This document shows, piece after piece, positions 1 through 6,063 of a stretch of DNA of 10,531 nt. The stretch spans positions 1 to 10,531 of the forward strand of contig DAOVZQ010000037.1 of NCBI GenBank assembly GCA_030635025.1, read 5' to 3'. This stretch comes from a bacterium. Its GTDB lineage: Bacteria > Krumholzibacteriota > Krumholzibacteriia > LZORAL124-64-63. A program made the translations under genes and the position numbers. The notes beneath the pieces were generated by a model, which saw only the letters and a program-made list of their open reading frames with translations, did no database searches and was not told where the DNA came from. How positions within the stretch are numbered: position 1 is the stretch's first letter; each line of letters opens with the position of its first letter.

Positions 1-2245
1 CGGCGTCCATACTCGTCTCCATACACTTACGGAACAGGTGCATGGCTTCGTCTTCGCGCGCCTCGGCGAGCAACTGTTCCCCCGCGTAGTAATAGGCTTC
101 ACAGAGTTGCTTTGGATCCGACGCCAGATCGAGCAGGGCGTCCGTGGACATCTCGCCGGCCAGGCAGGCCGCGATTGCTTCCAGCCAGGGGTTTTCCTTG
201 ATCCTGTCCCGAAGATCCCGAACAACCGCCACGGCTTCCTCATGCCGACCCAGATCGCGCAGGACCAGCGCCAGGCGCAGGTTGGCGTATGTCACGTTGG
301 CCAAAAGCAGTTCTGCGTGGCGATAATCTTCTGCGGCTTCCTCGCCATGCCCGGTCATCCAGTTCACCGCACCCCGGTGATAGAAGAGCCAGGCCGCTCC
401 ATGCATATCCTCTCCACGCAAAGCGATGGCCTTCGTATAATCGGCGCGTGAATTCTCGTACAGCTTCAGGCGGCGATAGGTTCTTGCCCGCATCAGGTAG
501 ACGCTGGAATTTTCGGGATCCTCCTCGCTCAGGGCGTCGAAGAAATTCAACGCATCCTCATACATCCCGGCCTCGAAGAGCATTTCACCCAGTCCGAGCA
601 TCCACATGGACCACTTGGGCATGAGACCGCAGAGGCGTTCCCCCCATGACATGGCCTCGTAAAGACGCCCGGCCGCCTGCGTCAGGAAGACCATGCCCGC
701 CACGGCCGGCAGGTAAGTCGAATCCCTGGCCACGGCGACTGTGGCCCGTTCGTAGGCGCGCTCGACATCCAGCGTGGCCATCGATGCCAGATGCCAATAC
801 TCGGCCGTGTCCCGCCAACCCGGAACGTCTTCCAGCGGTCGGGGAGACGGGTGATCGGCCGGCATCTGCAACGCTTCGAGTTCTTGGAGGAGCAGACGGG
901 CGGGCCAATTGCCGGAATCGCGGTTGAGGGCCTCTCTCAGCAGAAAGATGCCCATATGCGGCTGATGGATTCGGCTATGCGCATGAGCGGCCGCCAACAC
1001 GGACCCGTTAAGCCCGGGCCACCGACCCGGCGCTTCATCAGCCTGCACGAGAGTGGTCTCATCGACGTCTTCGGCGAAAAGGCGGTAGCGAATCTGCAGG
1101 AGTCCCAACCGATCCCTGTCCGTGTACGAAGATCTATCGCCCGACTGCCACACCAACACCGCGCCGAGTACGATTACAGCCAGGACCAGAGCCGGTCCCA
1201 CGCGGCGCGATCTCCGATACAACCGAACGATCGGATTGGGAAGCCGACCACGGATCGGCTCCGAGGCCAGATACGCATCGACATCGCGAACCAGCTCGAC
1301 CACGGACCCATAGCGACCGGCGGGCCGTTTCTGAAGTGTCTTGAGGACGATCGTGTCGAGGTTGCGGTCGATGACCGGGACGGACGCGCTCGGCGGACAC
1401 GGCACATCGTCACGAATCCGTTTCAAGGTTCCCACAGACAGATTGTTGACGTCCAACGGTGGTTGTCCGGTGAGCATCTCATAAAGGATGACGCCCAGCG
1501 AATAAACGTCGGTGCGTTCGTCGATGTCGCCGGCCCGCGCGCCGGCCTGCTCGGGGCTCATGTACCGTGGCGTGCCCTCGGTCCTTCGCTGCCTGGTCGC
1601 GGTAACGGTCGGCGCGTGGTCCCCGCGCAGAATCCTGGACAGACCGAAATCGAGGACCTTGGGCGACCCATCGTTCTGGATCATGATGTTCGAGGGCTTC
1701 AGATCGCGATGGATCACACCGGAATCGTGAGCATGGGCGACCGCGAGACAGATCTCCCGAAACAGTTCCAGTCGGCGACGCAGGGAAAGGTCTCGCTTCT
1801 GGAGGTGGATATTGAGCGACTCTCCCTCCACAAGTTCCATGGCGAAGTAGTGTACGCCCACATCGGTCACGCCGGCCTCGTAGATGGTGGCGATGGCGGG
1901 ATGTTGCAGCTGAGCCAAGGCCTGGCTCTCGCGCCGGAAGCAGCGTGTCAACGTTTCGTCGGAATGGGAAAAGCCCTTGAGGACCTTGAGCGCGACCGAC
2001 CGGCGGGGCGATGCCTGCTCGGCTTCGTAAACCAGAGCCTGCCCTCCCTCTCCCAGTAGGCGCTTGACGGTATAGGCGCCGATCTCGGTTGGCAAGGTAC
2101 CGGCCGGCGCATTGCTCAAAGCGATGAAGCGAATTCTCCGACGGATCTCCAGAGACAGGGCACGGCACTCGGGGCACTCGGCCAGGTGCTCCTCCAACTC
2201 CGGGGCGCTGCGATCAACCCAGCTCCACAGCTCTTCGCGTGTCAC
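1..2245 (-). CDS. Membrane Ser/Thr protein kinase with N-terminal zinc-finger-like motif and C-terminal TPR region (3' end beyond window)
   Basis: The frame is open from the GTG at 2245 to the left edge (748 codons), so the C-terminus is missing. Numbered from that GTG, HLAECPEC at 20-27 is an anti-sigma-type HX3CX2C motif. The Hanks kinase domain spans about 58-327: glycine loop LLGEGGQALVY 63-73, ATP-binding K87, helix-C E106, catalytic HRDLKPSN 179-186, DFG 199-201, and GTPRYMSPEQ 224-233 at the end of the activation loop. All key catalytic residues are present, so it should be active. After basic RRSRR (344-348) comes one transmembrane helix (349-366), placing the kinase in the cytoplasm. 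The rest, about 485-748, is helical with TPR-like units (for example 547-580, 582-610, 653-685, 715-748) and should lie outside the membrane as a sensor or docking surface. It is divergent from an ECF sigma gene, a pairing known in Planctomycetes and related groups. The start is uncertain: a Cys codon and a strong ribosome site lie just upstream (see findings). Substrates are unknown. Confidence 0.93.
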   Translation of the reverse strand, partial: MTREELWSWVDRSAPELEEHLAECPECRALSLEIRRRIRFIALSNAPAGTLPTEIGAYTVKRLLGEGGQALVYEAEQASPRRSVALKVLKGFSHSDETLTRCFRRESQALAQLQHPAIATIYEAGVTDVGVHYFAMELVEGESLNIHLQKRDLSLRRRLELFREICLAVAHAHDSGVIHRDLKPSNIMIQNDGSPKVLDFGLSRILRGDHAPTVTATRQRRTEGTPRYMSPEQAGARAGDIDERTDVYSLGVILYEMLTGQPPLDVNNLSVGTLKRIRDDVPCPPSASVPVIDRNLDTIVLKTLQKRPAGRYGSVVELVRDVDAYLASEPIRGRLPNPIVRLYRRSRRVGPALVLAVIVLGAVLVWQSGDRSSYTDRDRLGLLQIRYRLFAEDVDETTLVQADEAPGRWPGLNGSVLAAAHAHSRIHQPHMGIFLLREALNRDSGNWPARLLLQELEALQMPADHPSPRPLEDVPGWRDTAEYWHLASMATLDVERAYERATVAVARDSTYLPAVAGMVFLTQAAGRLYEAMSWGERLCGLMPKWSMWMLGLGEMLFEAGMYEDALNFFDALSEEDPENSSVYLMRARTYRRLKLYENSRADYTKAIALRGEDMHGAAWLFYHRGAVNWMTGHGEEAAEDYRHAELLLANVTYANLRLALVLRDLGRHEEAVAVVRDLRDRIKENPWLEAIAACLAGEMSTDALLDLASDPKQLCEAYYYAGEQLLAEAREDEAMHLFRKCMETSMDA

Positions 2246-2263
2246 CTTGCAGTCTACGTCCGG

Positions 2264-2270
2264 CTCCTTT
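2264..2270 (-). promoter_or_regulatory. Strong Shine-Dalgarno of the kinase gene, misplaced relative to the GTG start
   Basis: The minus strand reads AAAGGAG at 2270-2264. It is 6 nt from a GTA codon (2257-2255) but 18 nt from the first legal in-frame start, GTG 2245. In-frame codons between them give V-D-C-K, and the Cys is where the first zinc ligand of a zf-HC2 domain normally sits. The site therefore argues that translation originally began at codon 2257. Confidence 0.6.
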
Positions 2271-2302
2271 GCGAATGAGGGAGGCGGTGGCGTTTCATAA
2301 TG

Positions 2303-2332
2303 ATCTTAACGCAAACGAATGCATACATTCAA
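2303..2332 (-). promoter_or_regulatory. Possible sigma70-type promoter of the kinase gene
   Basis: On the minus strand, TTGAAT (2332-2327, 4/6 to the -35 consensus) and TAAGAT (2308-2303, 4/6 to the -10 consensus) are separated by 18 nt. This places transcription start near 2296, about 50 nt before the coding start. The -35 element overlaps the palindrome at 2329-2340. The match is moderate and unproven. Confidence 0.3.
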
Positions 2333-2340
2333 CCGGTTGA
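2317..2340. promoter_or_regulatory. Operator-like palindromes between divergent kinase and sigma genes
   Basis: A perfect 12-bp palindrome, TCAACCGGTTGA, lies at 2329-2340. It directly abuts and slightly overlaps a 5-bp inverted repeat GAATG-CATA-CATTC at 2317-2330. Both sit in the 172-nt space between the kinase and sigma genes and overlap the proposed kinase -35. A dimeric regulator binding here could control both genes, but the protein is unknown. Confidence 0.4.
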
Positions 2341-2429
2341 TGGCTATTCGCGGCCCAGCTCAATTTCCTGCGTGCCACAACCATGTCTGAGACGTCATAA
2401 TGGTAGGAGTTGACGAAAGAGGCAGAGTC

Positions 2430-3002
2430 ATGACGAACGAATCAGAAGCAAGCGGCGGGCTGCCCGAAGACCTGACCCCCTCCCTGATCGACAACATGAG
2501 AGCGGGCCGACCGGAAGCGGGACGTATTCTGGACGTGATGTACCGGGCGAAGTTGATCAACTTCTGCTACCGCTACGTCGGCGCGCCCGATGTCGCCGAG
2601 GACATTGTCCAGGACGTCTTCGTCAAAGTGCTGCAAAACGAGACCGTCCCCGACAACTTCAAGGCCTGGATCTACAAAATCTGTCGCAATCGTTGTCTGG
2701 ACGTATTGCGCACCTCGTCAAGACGGCGCGACGACAAGTCCCTCCCCGCAGCCTCACAACTCCAAGACCAGATGACGGGCTTTTTGACTCGATTGGTCGA
2801 AGGCGAGCGGCTCGACCATCTGCAAAAACTGGTCGATGACATGCCCGAGGACCAACGCGAGGCCCTGATGTTGCGCTATGGCGAATCGTTGAGTCGAGCC
2901 GAAATCGCAGAAGTCCTGGACGTGTCCGAGGGCATCGTCAAATCGAAGCTTTATCACGGGCTGGAGAGGCTCCGTACGCACGAGTCGCTCATCGACGACT
3001 GA
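2430..3002 (+). CDS. ECF-family RNA polymerase sigma factor
   Basis: This 190-residue protein has the two-domain layout of extracytoplasmic-function sigma factors, which direct core RNA polymerase to a small regulon. Region 2 spans about 33-99, with AEDIVQDVFVKVLQ (56-69) as helix 2.2 and FKAWIYKICRNRCLDVLR (77-94) as the -10 recognition part. Region 4 spans about 133-182, with MPEDQREALMLRYGESLS followed by a helix-turn-helix (about 152-177). No N-terminal region 1 and no C-terminal extension are present. ATG 2430 is preferred over ATG 2400 because AGAGG lies 7 nt before it and the extra 10 residues look non-conserved. It is divergent from the membrane kinase. ECF factors beside Ser/Thr kinases are often controlled by phosphorylation rather than by a separate anti-sigma factor, and no separate anti-sigma gene is visible here. 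The target promoters cannot be read from this window. Confidence 0.93.
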   Translation: MTNESEASGGLPEDLTPSLIDNMRAGRPEAGRILDVMYRAKLINFCYRYVGAPDVAEDIVQDVFVKVLQNETVPDNFKAWIYKICRNRCLDVLRTSSRRRDDKSLPAASQLQDQMTGFLTRLVEGERLDHLQKLVDDMPEDQREALMLRYGESLSRAEIAEVLDVSEGIVKSKLYHGLERLRTHESLIDD

Positions 3003-3042
3003 TCGTCATACGAGCGGCGACGGTCGTTCCGTGGGAACTCCC

Positions 3043-4458
3043 CTATTTCACATGGACAAGCCGACAAGACCCATGGTCGGCCCGTCCCGCCAGCCGCGCC
3101 AGGTATACGCCCGACGCTAAGGGTTCGCCGGCCGGGCCGATGGCGGACCAGTCGGTCGAGCCCCGGCCTTCATGGAGATCGACGGTTTCCCGCCCGACTC
3201 GACGCCCGGTCATATCGAATATTTCGACCTCATGCGGCCCGGTGCCTCCGACCAGTTCGAGATATAGGGATGTCCTGCCGTTGAACGGATTCGGAGCCGC
3301 GGTCAGCCTCAACGCGCGCATCGGCATCGCGTCATCTTCCACGGCGGTCACTTCGCTGACGCGTGCCAAAGTCGCCAGACCGGCCACGGCGATCTTCACG
3401 CTGCCGGTCATGAAGTCCTCGTTCAACCGGTATGGCAAGTCGCGGGTCGTGTGATAGTTGGTATTGAAGTCGGGATCGCTCCAGTCCCAGGCCTCCTCAT
3501 GATTGACCGCGGCGTAGTCGTTTTGCCAGAAGCTGTAGAAGTCGCCCCACCAGGCCGAGTCGTCCTCGTGCAGGATGTAGGGCATGGTGGTATAAAGATC
3601 CGCCGCGTTGGTGATGGCGTCGGCCATCCACCGGGAATTCCCGTTGGTTTCGATCTCGAGATCGAAAGGCGCATCGCGTCCGCACCAGCCGATCATGTCG
3701 AGGTTCATGGCGCCGACGATGTTCACGTTCGCGGCGGCCATCTCGGACGCCCAGGCCTCGCTGCCGACCATGATCTGCTCCTCGCCGGCGAAGAGTACGT
3801 ACTGGATGGTGTAGGCGCTTTCCAGGGACATGAGAAGCCGGGCGCAGGTCAACACGCCGACAGTGCCGGACGCGTTGTCATCGGCGCCGGGCGTGTTGAC
3901 GTCGGGGGTTTCGCTGGTGGCGTCGTAATGGGCGCAGACGACGAATATCGAATCGGGATACTCGACCCCCGTCTGTGTGGCGATCAGATTGTATCTTTCG
4001 TCGGTCATCATCATGAACGGATGTTTCTCGGCTTGCAGACCGATAGCATCGAAGCGGGCGACCAGACTATCGGCAACAGCGTTGATGTGATCGTTGTACG
4101 AGTACCGTACGCCCAAGTCCACGATGTCGTTCACGCCGGCGATCAGATCCGTCCACTGGACCTGATCGACCAGACTTTGAATCAGGGGATCCACCTGCTT
4201 AACGACCGTCCAGGATCGGCGCGACGACGCGGGCCGGGTCGGCACCGGAGCAACGAGCCTGGCGTTGGGCCAAATGGATATCTGCTCCGCTGTTCCTTCC
4301 ACCAGCCACCAATCGCCGCGTCGGTCCAGGATCGTCACGTTGTCCGGCTGCTCCCCTGCATCCACAATCGCCCGGATGGGTGCAGACGTCGTCTCCGCGA
4401 AGACCGTACTTGTCACCAGCAGGGTCAGAAGCGCAAACCGGCTGAGAATAGCGCGCAT
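3043..4458 (-). CDS. Secreted M28-family zinc metallopeptidase with FlgD-like Ig C-terminal tail
   Basis: This 471-residue protein is numbered from ATG 4458, chosen because a signal peptide starts there and GGAG lies 8 nt upstream; an in-frame ATG at 4518 would add 20 unlikely residues. The signal peptide is 1-21, with cleavage likely after VFA. The pro/spacer region reaches about 100. The M28 catalytic domain (about 105-365) shows all co-catalytic zinc ligands and the catalytic base: H177 (CAHYDA), bridging D193 (GADDNASG), catalytic E226 and ligand E227 (AGEE), D254 (NLDMIGW) and H336 (NYHTTRD). M28 enzymes of this type are mostly aminopeptidases that remove N-terminal residues from peptides; the exact specificity is not visible. 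Residues about 383-471 form a FlgD-type Ig-like module (APNPFNGRTSL, IFDMTGRRV, ASGVYLARL), seen at the C-terminus of many secreted FCB-group proteins and probably used for export or surface display. The gene converges on the sigma gene with a 40-nt gap. Confidence 0.94.
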   Translation of the reverse strand: MRAILSRFALLTLLVTSTVFAETTSAPIRAIVDAGEQPDNVTILDRRGDWWLVEGTAEQISIWPNARLVAPVPTRPASSRRSWTVVKQVDPLIQSLVDQVQWTDLIAGVNDIVDLGVRYSYNDHINAVADSLVARFDAIGLQAEKHPFMMMTDERYNLIATQTGVEYPDSIFVVCAHYDATSETPDVNTPGADDNASGTVGVLTCARLLMSLESAYTIQYVLFAGEEQIMVGSEAWASEMAAANVNIVGAMNLDMIGWCGRDAPFDLEIETNGNSRWMADAITNAADLYTTMPYILHEDDSAWWGDFYSFWQNDYAAVNHEEAWDWSDPDFNTNYHTTRDLPYRLNEDFMTGSVKIAVAGLATLARVSEVTAVEDDAMPMRALRLTAAPNPFNGRTSLYLELVGGTGPHEVEIFDMTGRRVGRETVDLHEGRGSTDWSAIGPAGEPLASGVYLARLAGRADHGSCRLVHVK

Positions 4459-4468
4459 GGAATCATCT

Positions 4469-4484
4469 CCAATCACGTGATTGG
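4469..4484. promoter_or_regulatory. Perfect 16-bp palindrome abutting the M28 ribosome-binding site
   Basis: CCAATCACGTGATTGG is its own reverse complement and lies in the 5' leader of the M28 gene. Its last two bases (GG on the minus strand, 4470-4469) are also the first two bases of the GGAG Shine-Dalgarno. It could be a DNA operator with a CACGTG core, or in mRNA a 6-bp stem with an ACGU loop that partly hides the ribosome site. Confidence 0.5.
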
Positions 4485-4584
4485 CTGTATGGTGCCGACG
4501 AATACTGCCGTTAATCATACGGAATTCTTACAAGGACATAACATAGAACTGTGTCTTTACAAAAATTGGCATGATGATTTGCGT

Positions 4585-4601
4585 CATTGAAAAATTCAAT
4601 G
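4585..4601. promoter_or_regulatory. AT-rich palindrome in divergent control region
   Basis: CATTGAA-AAA-TTCAATG is a perfect 7-bp inverted repeat around a 3-nt centre. It lies between the divergent M28 gene and the small secreted-protein operon, 64 nt before the latter's start. It resembles an operator half-site pair for a dimeric regulator. No convincing -35/-10 pair could be placed for the plus-strand operon. Confidence 0.4.
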
Positions 4602-4664
4602 TGTGTTAGAGTTCGTTACCCGCATCTTGATATCGGACTCACCTATCGTACGAGGGGGACACGT

Positions 4665-5270
4665 ATGCGACACATGATCTTATCCATCCTGGTGTTGATG
4701 CTGGCCGGCAGCATCTCGGCCCAGGTCGACCCTGATCCCGACGGGATCGGCCTCTACTTCGACGCCGATGCCACCGAATGGTGCGGCACGTTTCCATACG
4801 GCTCTGTAGCAACCATGTACCTCTGCTTGACCCATCCATCCAGTCCGAACGGTATAAGCGGATGGGCCTGTTCGATCGACATTCCCATCTCGCCTACACT
4901 CATTAGACTGTCTGATGGTTTCCCGACCTCGAATCGAAATATCGCGGCCGATCCCGATTACATAATCGGCTTTATGGAGCCCATTCCCGCCTCGGATGTC
5001 ATCGTGTTGATGACATTGCAGTTCATGAGCTTGGACACCTCCCCCCAGATACCTTTGTACTTCCGACTCGACAACATCGACATACAAGACGCCTGCTATG
5101 CCGACGGCGCTGATCCTCGCATCCTCATCCCCATGCATCCTTCGAGCGGTGGATGGATCTCGCCCGTTGCCATAGCAAACGGTGACTGCGACGTAATTGC
5201 GAACGAACCCTATACCTGGGGAGAACTCAAGGCGCTTTACGGCTCCAGCAACCGGGAGGTAACGCCATGA
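4665..5270 (+). CDS. Small secreted beta-rich protein, possibly cohesin-like
   Basis: This 201-residue protein starts at ATG 4665, where the signal peptide begins (MRHMILSILVLMLAGSISA, cleavage after A19) and a GAGGGGG ribosome site lies about 7 nt upstream; an in-frame ATG at 4587 would bury the signal peptide. The mature part is predicted beta-rich and nearly free of Lys. It contains GIGLYFDADATEW (27-39), a central GISGWACSIDIP (63-74), and VLMTLQFMSLDT...IPLYFRLDNIDIQ (114-141), which follow the strand order of cohesin-type beta-sandwiches. Five Cys (40, 54, 69, 144, 175) could form disulfides outside the cell. The C-terminus has TWGELKALYG (184-193). I do not recognise a named family, and the cohesin-like reading is inference. 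The stop overlaps the next start as ATGA, so the two proteins are probably made in a fixed ratio. Confidence 0.8.
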   Translation: MRHMILSILVLMLAGSISAQVDPDPDGIGLYFDADATEWCGTFPYGSVATMYLCLTHPSSPNGISGWACSIDIPISPTLIRLSDGFPTSNRNIAADPDYIIGFMEPIPASDVIVLMTLQFMSLDTSPQIPLYFRLDNIDIQDACYADGADPRILIPMHPSSGGWISPVAIANGDCDVIANEPYTWGELKALYGSSNREVTP

Positions 5271-5875
5271 GACGCCACCTCTGTACTCTCGCCATTCTAG
5301 CCGCCTTGACGTGTACAGCCACCGCCGGCATCCCCGACCTCGGCATGTCCGACTGGTCCTGTCGTACGGACCAGGACGTGACGATCCTCATCTGTCCGGC
5401 CGGTGACGGAATACCGCTCGACGCCGCCTGGCCCGTGGGAGGCGGTGATCCCGTCGATGCCACGATCGACGTATGGGTACGCGACGGAAACGGCACCCCG
5501 GTGGCTTACTTTCCGTTCGAGGATATCTGGCTGGACGGCCCGCACCTCTATTTGTGTCCGGGAGGTTCCGTTGCCGAGGAGAGTACTGATCCTCAAGGTC
5601 ATACGTACTTCCGCACCCTATTCGCAGGCGGTACGGCGTTCGGTGATCAAACGGTCAGAATAAATGGCGACGCCATATCCGGACATGTGCCGAACATGCG
5701 ACTGGTCAGCCCCGATGTTCACCCCGACCTGGTCGTCAATGTGACCGATCTAGTCATCATGGCGCAAAGCCTGTACGGCTCATACAACACCGCTGCCGAT
5801 CTGGACAGCGACGGTCAGATAAACCTGACCGACGTCGTTCTGCTGATTCAACACTATAACCACACATGCCCCTGA
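5267..5875 (+). CDS. Small secreted protein with C-terminal dockerin-like EF-hand pair
   Basis: This 202-residue protein has a signal peptide (1-20, cleavage after ATA). A beta-rich domain follows at about 21-148, with CPAGDG (43-48), IDVWVRDGNGTPV (67-79) and IWLDGPHLYLCPGG (87-100), the last probably strand-turn-strand elements with a C43/C97 disulfide. The C-terminus is a type-I dockerin-like pair of calcium loops joined by helices. The first loop (150-161) is degenerate, with H at position 3 and L where Gly is expected. The second (178-189, DLDSDGQINLTD) matches the Ca2+ loop exactly, with acidic or Asn residues at 1, 3, 5, 9 and 12. Dockerins bind cohesins or stabilise C-termini of secreted proteins. 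The start overlaps the previous stop (ATGA), giving translational coupling. The function beyond secreted calcium-binding protein is unknown. Confidence 0.85.
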   Translation: MRRHLCTLAILAALTCTATAGIPDLGMSDWSCRTDQDVTILICPAGDGIPLDAAWPVGGGDPVDATIDVWVRDGNGTPVAYFPFEDIWLDGPHLYLCPGGSVAEESTDPQGHTYFRTLFAGGTAFGDQTVRINGDAISGHVPNMRLVSPDVHPDLVVNVTDLVIMAQSLYGSYNTAADLDSDGQINLTDVVLLIQHYNHTCP

Positions 5876-5919
5876 TCTGCGAATCACTGCCAGGGCCTTT
5901 GCTTAACGAGAATTGAACG

Positions 5920-5950
5920 GAAGAGCCTCCTCGGAGGCTCTTCTGTATTA
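5920..5950 (+). terminator. Probable terminator of the small secreted-protein operon
   Basis: An 11-base inverted repeat GAAGAGCCTCC (5920-5930) and GGAGGCTCTTC (5933-5943) can form at least 10 GC-rich pairs with a tight CTCG-type loop, 44 nt after the stop at 5875. The downstream tract (TGTATTAT) is only moderately T-rich, so termination may be incomplete. Confidence 0.65.
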
Positions 5951-5963
5951 TCGAGACGGTCTA

Positions 5964-5992
5964 TTGTCGAGAGCCGTCGAACACCCTACAAT
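5964..5992 (+). promoter_or_regulatory. Sigma70-type promoter for the M3 peptidase gene
   Basis: TTGTCG (5964-5969, 4/6 to TTGACA) and TACAAT (5987-5992, 5/6 to TATAAT) are separated by exactly 17 nt. This predicts a start near 5999 and a leader of about 65 nt. It lies just after the upstream terminator, as expected for an independently transcribed gene. Confidence 0.55.
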
Positions 5993-6063
5993 CACTACGG
6001 TCACGAAACGCGGCCGCCCACCCACAGAACACACGCTCCAACAAAGACGGAAGGGATCGACCC

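Noticed and set aside
791..2059. Long plus-strand open frame of 422 codons opposite the kinase gene
   Set aside because: It lies exactly antisense to the well-conserved kinase and TPR reading frame. Its translation is low-complexity in style, with no motifs, and its length follows from high-GC codon bias.
1479..2177. Minus-strand open frame of 232 codons within the kinase gene
   Set aside because: It is a frame-shifted copy of the kinase codons (the catalytic loop and DFG appear scrambled). The correct minus frame is unbroken from 2245 to position 1, so there is no frameshift to invoke.
2254..2298. 14-codon leader ORF (ATG 2298 to TAG 2254, minus) before the kinase
   Set aside because: It has no clear ribosome site and unremarkable residues. 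It is kept only as one alternative explanation for the kinase start, not as a gene.
2396..2401. CATAAT as a -10 element for the sigma gene
   Set aside because: It matches TATAAT at 5/6, but no acceptable -35 lies 16-18 nt upstream. A TTGATG at 2337 pairs only with a poor TCAATT. No promoter was assigned.
3003..3042. Terminator between the converging sigma and M28 genes
   Set aside because: Only a 5-bp stem (GTTCC/GGAAC around GTG) without a T-run on either strand could be found in the 40-nt gap. It is too weak to call.
4567..4584. Sigma54-like -24/-12 promoter (TTGGCATGATGATTTGCG)
   Set aside because: The GG and GC elements are separated by 11 nt rather than the strict 10, and no sigma54 activator site or gene is seen.
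3451..4590. Plus-strand open frame of 379 codons opposite the M28 gene
   Set aside because: It is antisense to the peptidase, which has signal peptide, all zinc ligands and C-terminal module in the other frame. No supporting features are present.
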